Positions 11,893 to 34,640 of a stretch of 64,000 bases of DNA are shown piece by piece. Source of the stretch: Glandiceps talaboti. Taxonomy: Eukaryota; Hemichordata; Enteropneusta; Spengelidae. Under the pieces are notes generated by a model. The model did no database searches and was not told the origin of the DNA. It was given only the letters and a program-made list of their open reading frames with translations. The number at the start of each line of letters is the position of its first letter. Positions within the stretch are counted from its first letter, which is position 1. The translations under genes and the position numbers were made by a program. The stretch is from positions 14,083,092-14,147,091 of the forward strand of contig NC_135554.1 in assembly GCF_964340395.1 (NCBI RefSeq). The letters are read 5' to 3'.

Positions 11893-12495
11893 CAGAATGA
11901 TAAAATTCATACAGTTTGAAGGATTTTTAATGTCGAATGTGTAAAAAAAAATTCTGGATAACGGTACTACATGTAGGTTCTGTAGCACTGTTTACAACAT
12001 AAGAAACTTTCCAACTCATATCACATGTACAGTTTTGTATTCTGCAACCATTACAAATGTATGGGGGAGCTCCTACAGTCTTTCCGAAACTTACACCTGC
12101 ATGTAAGTGGCTCAGCATGTGCACAACACTCCCTAGCTTTTCACAAACTATCATCCCATCTGGTGTTTAGAAGTTTAGAAGCACCAGGAGGAGTGTCTGG
12201 GAAAATATGGGAGCTAATGTCCCATCTAGTTGTATATATAATATATATATATATTTACACATGTAACCGGACTTTGTTGGTTGAGAGGTCCTGATTAATT
12301 ATGCCTTGTATGCAGTCATAGTTTACTGTAACATCACTCTGACTGCACTGACATAAATGCATAAAGGGGGAATTATTTCAAAGTAATTGGAAAGTTGCCT
12401 TAGAAATTACAATAGTGTGAAAGGAAATAAACTATAGTAAAAGCATCAATACGATAGGCTCACTTGAGATACATGTAACAATCAAAGAAACAAAG

Positions 12496-12825
12496 CATTG
12501 CGAGGACCACCACTGGGCATTGACATACTGTGATTTCTACTCATTGCAAGGACCGTCACCGGACATTGACGAAATGTGATTTCCGCCCATTGCGAGGATC
12601 ATCACAAGGTGTTGACGCGATGTGATTTCTGCCCATTGCGAGGACTGTCACTGGGTGTTGATGCAATGCGATTTATGCATCTTGCAAGGACCATCGCCAG
12701 GCGTTGATGCAATGTGATTTCTGCCCATTGCAAGGATTGTCACCGGGTGTTAACGCAATGTGATTTTTCCCCACTGCAAGGATCGTCACTACGTGTTGAC
12801 ACAATGTCATTTCTCCCCATGTAAC
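12496..12825. repeat. 46-bp minisatellite
   Basis: About seven tandem copies with starts at 12,496, 12,542, 12,588, 12,634 and onward, each with CATTGCRAGGA, then a GTCACYGG-type block and TTGACGCAATGTGATTT. Copies are 75-90% alike by eye. Confidence 0.85.
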
Positions 12826-15067
12826 ATACATGTATATGTATATCAAGGAAATGTACGAGATTAGCCTGTCCCCTAGCTTAGAGACCTACAAAAGTCCTGT
12901 TCTTACATTCATGTACATGTACATGTACATGTATGAACTTGAAACATACAAATATGTACCTGTTTAATGAATCATACAATCTCATGATCAATCTTGCTTT
13001 AACTTGGTTAACTTAAATTTTGCTCTGCAGCAGTTAACATGACAATGTCCAGCATAATCACATATATCCTACACTGCTAATAAGACACAAAACACAACAG
13101 CAGCACAACCTGCTCTCCCATCAAGACCTAACTTATACCCTGTAAAAAGGTTTATATCTATGTAAATTTGGTGGCTGGCCAAAGCTATATCAACTGTAAG
13201 ATGTACAAAATCACAATCATTTCTGAATTTGAATGCACATCTTAATTTGACCCTCCTTTGCATCACTTAATTGTGATATCTCTCTCATGTATGTTATGAG
13301 CCAGGGCTCGAAATCACAAGCAGCTGTAGTCCACTGTATATTGGCAACTAAATAGCCAGACTACCAAGTTTGTAGGGTGATGGTCTGTTAGACTAATGGA
13401 AATCAATAGAAAATTGTAGCTGAAATACATGTAGTTCAATTGGCTAAATCTGACTGTCAACGTACCAAACGTAAAACTGTATTTTGAGCACTGTGAGTAC
13501 TGCAAGGGTCAGTGTTGGATTGATACAGTGTACTTCTCTTACAGATTACATGTAGCTATGGCAAAGCAAGATTTAGTAAAAATGTATTCAAACTTAAAGC
13601 CTGCAGCTTTGAAATCATGAAATGATTGAATGTGTGTTCAGCTTACTAAAGAGGCAAAGGTCTGTGATGTACTCAAATAATAATTTCAATTCGAGAAAAG
13701 AATTATGCATCACCAGTGCACCTTCTCTGTTAAGGTTACAACCAATCTGATACACTCATAAACACAGTAATTTCCTGTGATGCACCAAACTTTGGTTTCC
13801 CTATACTTGTATTAGACTGTGGTGACTCCTAAGACAACCCAGTTTTTATTCTTTTTGCTCCATGACAGACAATGTTGACTCTTACTAGAGGGCACATTGT
13901 TTACCACGTGGCCTGCAATAAAGTCAATACTGGGGCATCACATCATCAACATATTACAGGTTCATAGATATTTTCTATTCTTTTGATTCCAAAGCGAAAG
14001 CCCAAACTTGTACCCCTCAATATATACACGTCTAATTGAATGTTGAAAGTGAAAGACTCAAAAAAGCCTCATGAAATCATAGAAATGACAATATCTAAAC
14101 ATCAACTGACACCAATCAAACCTAGCACAAAAATAAAGTATATTTAAAATGTCATAGAAACACTACCTTTGCACCCAGTAGAAATACTTTCTACCCCCTT
14201 CTTAAATTTGTAATTTTTGTAATTTTTGGTAGTTTTCCACAACATTCTTACTCTAAGCTACAAGTTAAGCCCGTCTCAGAAAATCATATTCACAATTAAT
14301 TGTAAAGACTTCAACATACATACATGTATGTTTTCAGATCAAAGATTTATGCAAACTTGTACATGAATCTCTTCACATACAATGTAGTATAAAAAGAATG
14401 GATTTGTCCTGGTAGTATAATGTCAAATAAAGTTGAAAACCTGTGTTTTCATCTCAAAATAATGGAAATGTACAAAAATAAATTACAGCCCACGCTGACA
14501 GCCCTGAAAGAATGGAAAATATTCACAAAAGGCAGAAATCTGTTCAGGGCTGTATTTACAGACAGGCTGATCCTATAATTAGCAGAATTAAGAATTTCGG
14601 ACACCTACATCCACAGGTCATTTTTCTTTAGTTTTGTTAGAAAACATCAAAGACATGTCTGGGTCATGAAGATGTCGAATAATTATACACCTGATTTTCA
14701 CTGCAGAGTAACTTACCACTGACATCCTGGCAAGCTTGTAAGTCCTTATTTACAACACTTTTCCATGAGTTGATCAGATCTTTACACACACGTAAACACA
14801 GTACCAACTGATTCAACTATGCAAAACATGATCCATTGGAAGTTATCACTGTTCGCTACACAACGCGAAACAGTCAAAACACTTTGCACAGATAACATTC
14901 ATAATTCTGGTTCGCTTCTTGCTTGTCCATGAAAAATAAAATATCGGCATGAAAATATATGTTTATATCCTGGAACAGGAACTTTCTCTTTTTTCTCATC
15001 TTAAAATATACATGTAGAACTAAATCTTGAGATATTCTATCCAGCTATGGTATATCTATAGGATCAG
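12826..15067 (-). other. Non-coding; probable MIER1 3' UTR and flank
   Basis: This stretch lies directly downstream of the MIER1 stop codon on the minus strand, so an unknown part is its 3' UTR. A copy of the hAT-like end CAGGGCTCGAAAT occurs at about 13,303 without a matching second end nearby. No further gene is recognised and no poly(A) site could be fixed with confidence. Confidence 0.4.
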
Positions 15068-24936
<9,869 letters not shown>

Positions 24937-25418
24937 TTTGATGAGTATTATGGGATGGAAATTACAGTATGAAACGACCCGGATGTAATTTACATGTTGC
25001 GCCGAGGTAAGTGTATTTGAATGCTCTCTCTGATTGGAGAAATCGTATGGACTTTCAACAAGCTATTATTTACAATATTATTCCATTTGTGCGATGATAT
25101 GCGCAGTCGATGGGCAGAGAGATGCTATGATTGAATTTTCATAGTTTAATGGGAGTTTCGTATGACACTGATTTGATGTAAATCACAATTTTACAAATTA
25201 AAGGGTTTCAAAGGATACTCAATCAGCCAATCAGTGATGGTTTAACATCTCTCAATAATCACATGCAAATCCACATAGCAACACTAACACGGCGGCCCAG
25301 CTTTCGAGTTTGAATGGCATAATACGTCTGTGATCAGCATTTCTTTCCGTGTTCCGTCAGTACAGAGGACAATTAATATTTACCGTTGTTTCAAGAAGAT
25401 TTTCCTATTCTGACAGCC
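24937..25418. promoter_or_regulatory. Candidate bidirectional promoter of MIER1 and DNAI4
   Basis: Only 482 bp separate the two divergent start codons. The interval has an ETS-like CCGGATGT near 24,981, an inverted CCAAT (ATTGG near 25,033), a direct CCAAT at about 25,227-25,231 and an RFX half-site-like ATAGCAAC near 25,276. No TATA box is evident. The MIER1 start codon itself lies in AAAATGGCGG, matching the YY1 consensus. Transcription start sites cannot be placed without RNA data. Confidence 0.6.
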
Positions 25419-28400
25419 ATGTCTACGGGGAAAACCAAACCGTAAGTGCATTTCCAGCATATTGAGCATGTCACTCCGTAGCAGCAATAGAAATACATGT
25501 AATGTATATCCAAGAGTTATAATAGAAATCAATACATTTAAACTTTTTATTCAAGTCCGCCTTCGGTGTGTACATCATGTACCATAATTATGTCCTTGGA
25601 GGGGAATGGTATGTTGAATGCTGCTGATGTAAGGACATGCCATGCCAAACAAATAATGAATTTCGATAGAAAACATTTATACGATATGGCAATTGTCAGT
25701 TTTCGTTTTTATTTCGAAATACATTTAATTGCAAAAAGGCCACACTATTAAAAATTCAGACAACCAGATTTGAAATTTAAAAAGCTCGGGAGTTTACATT
25801 GAGTTTGATGAAAATTGATTATTTTCATATGCAACTCCAAATAAATGTAGACCCTGTCATGCCTGTCACAGTGTCAACTTTATAACAAGTCTACAATACA
25901 TGTTGCAGGCAGAACATCAGCTGTGTGATGATGCGCTTCCTGATCCTGGGGGGTAGGAGGTGGGGGTGGTGATGTTTATAACTTTCAAAGTTTAATTTCA
26001 TTTAAAATATATTCGTTAGGGGGTGGGGGGGTCCAGTTTAAACGGTTTACTAAAGGTATGTTTATTTTTTAGCAGAGAATAGTATAATATTACACATTTG
26101 ATAACTTCTGTAATACAAGTATTTACAACATAATATCTGTATCTGTATCTCATTCTGTATCTCATTCTGTATAGATGTAGGTCCTGGGTAAGGAATAACA
26201 CACCAAGAATATATACTTGTACATACGTATACATGTATATGCACATGTATGTATACATTTGTATTGGCTATTGCAAATGGAATGATCTGTTGTCCTAATG
26301 TCACAACTGTCTTGACACTCTTCTTTGTATTGTTAAGACAGATTATGATATTTGTGATTTTTCTCATAAAACCTCACAGGAAATCCCTCAAAATGACTAA
26401 ACACATGTCAAGTGCAGCAGAGCTTCTACACAAGATTTAAAAGTTGAGTGAGTTATAAACAAGGTGCTATTTTAGCACCCGAAATCAAATGTACAATATA
26501 CAATGTAGCAGTAATCAAGTATACTAGATGCGGTAGTTAGTTTTACTAGATTTTACATTTACTGTATATAAATGTTCTATATTTCCATATTGACCAGGGG
26601 TCAAAGGGTGAGTGCTGCCCAGAAGATGAGTAAGACTAGCATTGTGATGAATGCTAGTCAGAAAGCTAAGGACAAACAGACAACATTTGCTGCATCAAGA
26701 ACAACCATAGCAACGTCATCCAGTCAGAGAAGTGGTGGAAGACCAGACAGAGATCAGCAAAAGTTACCACTATCAAAACATCATGGTGTCGTTGTGAGTA
26801 TTAACAAAATTTCATGAGTTGGAATGTGGTAGAATGAATTTTAAAATATCCAAATTCTAAAGAATACAAGCTAAAAGCTAAAATACTAATATGTTATACC
26901 TAGAAAAGTTATTGACACCAATCCTGCATTGCATCTGTACTATTTTAAGCAGATTTGCCTACATGTATTTCTAAAACTCTAAACTATAGAGGACAACATG
27001 CAATGAATAATAATCCAATGTAGAAATACATGTACATGTAAATATGTTCATTTCAGTAGCAACATTAATTATTTAATGACTTAATTATACAGTACCCCTG
27101 AAGGATAAGTTCTTTTCTTAAAACTAAATAAATAATTTTACCACATGATAATGAAAATATGAATAAATACAAATGTGTCCAGGACAGAATGTTTAACTGT
27201 TCCAAAATATACTTAAAATGTTAGTTATCAGATATAGAGGTGGTACATATATTGTAGACTGTAAACAAGACAGTTTTGCAATTTAAAATGTTCATCAATT
27301 AGTTCCCATAAACATTGTTGATCTTGGTACACTGTTAATGTGTAAAAGATATTTTAGAAACAGCATAATTTTGCATGTTACAGTATTTTTTGTCTTTGGC
27401 ACAAATGTGTAGGTTTTCACTATTTTGTATGTCAACCTGTCACAATTTGGTACAAATATTGCAGTTGCATATGATACATGCTACAGTATATGTAGATGTA
27501 TGGTGCCAAATTTATAGAATGGACAGTGATGTTAGTAGTGTTATAATATGTACTTCAGCACAAATTTGTTATTTTCAAATTTCATTCAATTTCATGTAAA
27601 TTTGTTACATTTCATGTAAGTTAGGTACTCAATGAGTTAACAACAATACATTGTACAAAGTGAGTCATTGTCATAAATAGTGCCTTTTAAAGTTTTATCA
27701 ATAATTTAATTGATTGATTGACTGGTTATTATATCTGTGCTCCACCACAGGTTATGGATGAAATGGGAAATGATGTTACCCCACAAAGTCTGTTACATGT
27801 TGACCCCAGTGCAGTACGACCAAATCAGAGTAAATTATTTGGTCATGGCGGTGCCGAGTCAACTGCTGGAACAGTAAGTATAAATGAGAATGGTTTACCG
27901 TTGCAGTTGATGAACCAAGGCACTGTCTAATATCCTTAGGCATAGAATATTGTACCTTGAAATGATACAGAATTTGACCAGCAAATATAATATAACTTTG
28001 CAATCATCTTCGTCTGTCCAAATGCCATTCAAATTGTTAGTACTCTGATAATTAATTAATATTATGATGACTTTTGGCCAACATTCTCAATAAAACAGTC
28101 CCATTTCTGCTATACTTTATTGTGAAAATAAGTATACTCTGTAACATTTATTTACTTAACATTGACAAAAGTTAGGTAGTCCACACAGGTGACAAACACC
28201 TATAAACGTGGACCCCAAAATTTGTTTTGTTACATTTGATTCTGATGTGTAAAATGAATATAGAAATTTGTATTCATTGTTAAATCATGTTTTGTTTTAT
28301 GCTGATCGTAGTGCAATTGTGATTAATATATTTAGATTTTTCACTTCATTTTTCACTTTTCACTTTCTAGTGTCCAGGTCAAATTATATTTTCCCCATTT

Positions 28401-31400
28401 TTACCCCAGTTGATAAAATAAGCAGTCTTTGTTGCTACTTTTTATTTTAAAACTCATTGACAGATTTCAAGTGATGGTGTTTTTGCTTAGTTTAGGAACC
28501 CTGGTAACAGAGAGGGAAGTCTTGGGTAAAACTTGTATAAAGTTCCATATGCAACCTTATATCATTTTAGAGGTGAAAATTGGGGGGGGGGGGGGGGGAG
28601 GGGGGCAGAGGGGAGGGGGCTCTGGTAGATTGCTATCTTCATGTACTTGTGCTACCATTAACAAAACACTGAGTGCTATATCTAAATTGTGTCCTTTTAA
28701 TAAATCCATAAGTTGATGATTTGGTCACATTGTTATTATTATTGTTTTTATTTCAGCCAACTGATTTGATGTCACAGGCATCTATTTATCAGACTGGCAA
28801 TGCAAGTTTTGCTGGACCATTCACAAGGTTAGTTTAACTTCACATGTTGATGGGGGCACTTAACAAGATTTTGATGTTTAACTTGTAATACCAACCCTGG
28901 CTATAAATATTCATAATTTATTCAGTGAGATAACATTAACAAAAGAAAGACCATTTTTTCAAACACTGGTAGTTGTAATCCCTGAAAATGATAGCATTGG
29001 TGAATCAGCTAAATCATAAGGCCATATTCATATACTGGGCTTGGGATGGTTGGGGGGGGGGGGGGGGAGTGGTTCTACATTTGTTTGTTATGTGTATAGG
29101 CAAGTCTGAGTCTTTGTTTGATAGCACATGTTCATCTTAGTCAGGCCGATCTACATCAAAAGCAATATCTATTCTTTGTTTTGACGTTTACACGTGTGTA
29201 TGTGGTAGTACATCTCAGTCAGGCTGATCTACGTCGAAATCAATGTCTAATCATTGTTTGTTTTGGATGTTTACAGGTCTGTGTTTGGTAGTACATCTCA
29301 GTCAGGTCGATCTACACCAGAATCAATGTCAGATGAAATTACTGAACCTGGTGCAGCTACTGATATAACTCCAGGGTTAGAAGGTACATGTGTACACATT
29401 TAATACAATGTGCAGTTACAAATTTTTTGCACTTGCTTACTTTTTGTTGGTCATTGTATGCTACTGTACTGTAGTAAAATTACACCAGTGTCATGACAAT
29501 AGTTTTCAATCATTCTATGTGTCAATTATGAGTTTATACATCTGCACCACACAAATTCTACATTTCACATAATTAGACAATACATGTATCAAGCATTACC
29601 TAAATGTACATGTATATTGCAGACTAATAGGGCTCATTTGTAATGTCCAAAACCGTTTGTAGTATTGCATGTTTTACTCCCATCCAGTTGACCGAGGTGC
29701 TTATCAAAAACATGTGTTTTTATCAGAGAATGTGGCTGAACGTTGCTCTTTATCCTTTCTCCACAACATTATGAGATTAAGAACAACAAATTGTGGTGCA
29801 TCACCAGAAATTGCTGTGCGTCAGTGACCTGTCAGATTGGCTTAGTTAGAGGGCAAACTACATTGGGGACTCAGCAGTGTGCTTTCCAGACCCATTTGAC
29901 AGATCACTCACTAAAGGACAGTAATTTCTGGTGAAGCACCACAATTTTGTGTATCTATCTCACATTATGTGATGACTTAGAAGAAAACCCATATTTTATC
30001 CCTCTCCCCAAAAATATTCTCATTTTTAGAGGGCGCTTTACATGTTTCCTTAGTCAATCTGTGTTCAACCAACATGTGATGATCAGATAATATATTGTAC
30101 AATGTGTTTGTAAAAATTTAGGAAATATGCCAACTATAATTGTAAAACTACTGTTAGCAAGATATCACACCGAGTACTTTTGATAAAACCATTATGAAAC
30201 TGAGTGTGAATGTTAACTGGATATTCTTTCAGGTATTCAGCATAGAAGGGAGGAAGTGAAAGAGGAACTGACAGAGGATGACTTGACTAAATTAGTAGAG
30301 ATCAAACTAGAAGAAACAGAAACCATTTGGTTACTTGATATGCCAGATGTTAGTGTGTCCGTTGAAAGTGATGAAGCACCATCCATCAAAGAAAAAATAG
30401 AGAAATACAAAGAGGTGAGCTGTGTATTACAAGACTCAATCTGATTAAAATCTGATGTAGTGTACATGTACACCTGCTATTTCTTTTTGGCTGTTACGTT
30501 TATGGTCGTTTGATCTTTTGTGGGCACTCGTTACATACATCTGACACAATACCATAGATTTTCCCAAACCTAATCTCATACTTAGGAGTAGCCAACCAGA
30601 ATCCGTGTTACAATATAATACTCAATGTTTAAAATTGAAAGAAAGAGAATGACTAAACAATAATGACAACATTGTTGTCTGTGCTCTGTGCTCGTGCTCT
30701 TTTTGAACAGAGCGCTCTGAAGTACTGTACCCGTACGTTTCGGCGTATTACATGTTTTCATTGTTAGAGTGAATTCACTCAGCGCTCTAATGTGGCTCTT
30801 GAAAACCTATAGTATTGTGTCAGATGTATGTAACAAGCTCTCACAGAAGAACAAACAATAAATGTAACAGCCAAATAGCGAGTGTACACTATATCGGATT
30901 TTAAACAGATCGCACAAGACTCTGCAAGTCTTTTGTTGTACATGATTTGTAAGAATTTCTGTTTGGTATAGTGCTAAAAGACAGTGGCAGATTGACTGTC
31001 TGCAAACAAACAAACAGACAGTCCCAGTCTACAACTATTATTATAATATAACAGGTTGGTATAAACTACCAATGGATGATGATGTACTTACACTCATAAA
31101 AGGGTGGTTTATCTAATAGTGAATTTTTCTCAAGTGGCAACACATTCAACATTCTTTAGATTTACACTATCTTGATTACAGGATGATGATATCCACATAA
31201 CCAAGGCACTGCTATCACCCACGTGTGTAATCTAACCACATACAACAGCAACACTTTTATCCTTAAATATGTTCCTTTAGATGGTAAAACAGTACTTGTT
31301 ACATGACCAAGGGTTCTACGAGTAACATATGGCTTTACCACTAGTTTTTGTTTGGGTCTGTGATTGCTGATAATATTGTATGTTTTCTGTTGTAATATTT

Positions 31401-33810
31401 ACTTTCCTTACATAGTTACCCATACATGTGTACATTGTTCCATAATTTTATTGTTGATACCCCATCAACAGTGACCAGGGAAGTAATAGTATCATCTTTA
31501 TTAAAAACATGGGGGATAATTTATTTTCTATTGTTTGTTCCTACTCTAGCTTGTTAAAAGTAGAGCTGGTAATGACAGGTTTGCTGAGAGGGAAATGCAG
31601 ACGTTTAACGAAGCCCCCAAACAAAAAGAGGTACAAACTGTCAGGATAACACACAATGTAAGTACACAAGTGACAACTCATTTTTCTCAACTCTCAACTC
31701 TCTGTCCATCAACTAGGGTAGGCATTGTTTATTTCCACTTTTACTACAAGTCTCAATTTATAACTAACTTCAGTACACTACGGACTTTAGTATCACTAAA
31801 GAATTTGTGAAATTTCTTCATATTTTTGTTTGTATTAGGGCTAAAAAATGTAATTGTTTGGTTCTGGTTACCCGACCCTCACCTAGTTTTTCACTGCCAA
31901 CCCTAAACTTTTTTTACGTTTTGAGAAAAAAATAATAAAGTCGCAAAAATTGTGAAATCTCACGAGAAATAGTGGATGCGGAAACTGACATCAACTTTAA
32001 AAAGACAAATATAAAACTGTTCTTCCAATCTGTAATGACTGTACATCTGATAGGAAGAAGCCGTAACACAGAGACTGGAAAACAATGGAAAACCTGAACT
32101 AAACACTCACACATGAAAAAAATATATATAATAAACTAAAATAAAAAATCTACCTAATATTCTAAAATTGAGTGTAATCGGAACCACACAATTTTTTTAT
32201 ATGGCATAATTAAAAATCAGGTGTTACAGTGAAATTGAACATTTTGTCATATATTGTGAGCACAGCAGAACCAACGACAACATTATATGCACATTGTTGT
32301 GACTTACAACATCTGCACTATACAACTCATATGGATTTAAGTATTTGGCTTCCGAGAAAAGACAATATTCATGAAATGTACTCTTTCCTCTCCATGACAA
32401 CAGGATGCAGGTGTCATGGCAACAAACTGGGACATGTATGATACTTATGAAGAGTTGGAAGCAGAGAAAAATCCAAAAGGTAACGTAGAAGTTTCATCTT
32501 AAAAGCTATACTCTAAAAGCTGTAAACTCTCAGAAGAAAAGTGTGTCATTTTAAAAAGTACATGTAACTGAATGTCTTGGAATTTTCTTCAATGCATCCT
32601 TGCATGAAAAAAAAAGAGACACAAATAATTAAATGTGTGTTTTAAAAGACACAGAAAGCAATAACAAACAAATCATTTAAAATTTACATCCAAAATAAAA
32701 ATTCCCAAACTGTTGAAAGTCTTGCTGTCATGTTATGGTGTTACATATTTTGGACCAACATATTTTTATCAATTTATCAAGTGAGTCATCATCATCATGT
32801 ATTTACTTAACTTAAAGGAAAAGCCCAGTCAGAATCATGTTATCTATGGTACACTTGTACTGATTACTGTTATCAACTTACCATATGATTTTAGGTGATA
32901 AAATATTAACTTGGTAACTTCCTCAACTTTGAAATCTTGTAAAGAAGCCCTACTGCACTTGACACATGAGGCCATTTTGGGCATTTTGTTTTTGGGAAAA
33001 TATCTCTTCTGATGACATCACATTTACCAGTCACTTTGTCGTGATAAATACAAGTGTACTAAGGCAGAAAAAGTTGTTTGTTATCTGTACACAATTACTA
33101 AAATTGAAATTTGTTATATTTTACAATATTTACTGTATTAGGAACTTTAATATCTTCTAGTGAATTGTTGATCCATAACATACTGTGTAAATAATGTGAT
33201 AGAACCCAGTGACACGTCAGTGCAAGTGTGGCGTAATCAGGGTATTTATATGAGTGCTTGCAATGTTCTCTGCAATCTTAACGAGCATATTGAGTGAAAG
33301 TGCAGCAGAAAACACTGCAAGCACTGGTGCAAATACCCCATGGGTTTGCCGTATATGCACTCACGAGGCATGAGGTTCTGTTATTAGTACTTATGCTTAT
33401 CCAAAACAGCAAATCTCTATAGAAATCATACTATGCCAATTTCATGTGCAAGGAATGATCGTGCCCTCATTTGCATATCGCAGAGGTAAATCCACTAGCG
33501 TGTATATAAACCCATGCAATTAATCACCAATAGATATGTAATAAAGATTCATAACTTTATGATATGATTTGATTGTTTTTTTTTATTTGTCAGATGGTGA
33601 GGCAGAGGAGGAAGATGAAGTGCCATTGAGTAGACCAGGTAGTGGTAAAACACATGCTAGCAGTACAAGTGTTACAGAGGCTGATAGGAAGGGAGTAGAA
33701 TCACAGGCTGGTAGTCATAGACCAGGTACATGTATGGAATTATTACTTGTATGTTGGGGAGTATTAAACATACATTAATGTGCACATCCATCAGTGTACA
33801 CATAAGATAC

Positions 33811-33843
<33 letters not shown>

Positions 33844-34609
33844 ACAGACGTCACAGCACAGCACAGTACAGCATAGCAATAAGATGTTTTACATACATAC
33901 TGATGCAAATAGAGAAACATAGTACATACATACATACATGCATACATACATACATGCATACATACATACATACATACATACATACATACATACATACATA
34001 CATACATACATCGAGATAGCCACAGTTTGCATTTGAAAAGTACAGTATTATGTATTACAGTAACCATCTGTATGTGTTGTACATAGGACTTATGGCTTAC
34101 ATGTATGATAGCATAATTTCAAGAAGTCTGTATAAGTTTACAGTAATGTACAATTTACTGACTGTTGCATACATGTCATTGATTCTGACAGAGAGTAGAT
34201 CCAGTATGATGACAGCATCTATAGCTGAGTCTGAGAGTACTGTAGCTGGACTTGCTGGTAGGGACACAGCGTCTTCTTCAGATATTGGTACAGCTATTGA
34301 TGAAAGTGTACTCAAGGTGAGTCAATAAGGCAACCCTAGATGATGCATCATTCACTTTTATGAAGATAGATCGAGCCATATTAAATAATTATTTCTATTA
34401 GCACAAATGAACAACTGTCCAGTCATAGTATTGGAACTGTACATTTTCCTTTCATGTGTACATGACTGTGTGGATGGACAAATGGAGGGAGGGAAGCTAG
34501 ACTGAAAGATTTGTATACTCCTTTAATTACTTTCTGCTAATGGTTAACAGGAGTGCAAACAATGACAAATCTCTTAGGCAAGGAAGGAAGAATGTGTGTA
34601 CTGCAGTAC

Positions 34610-34640
<31 letters not shown>

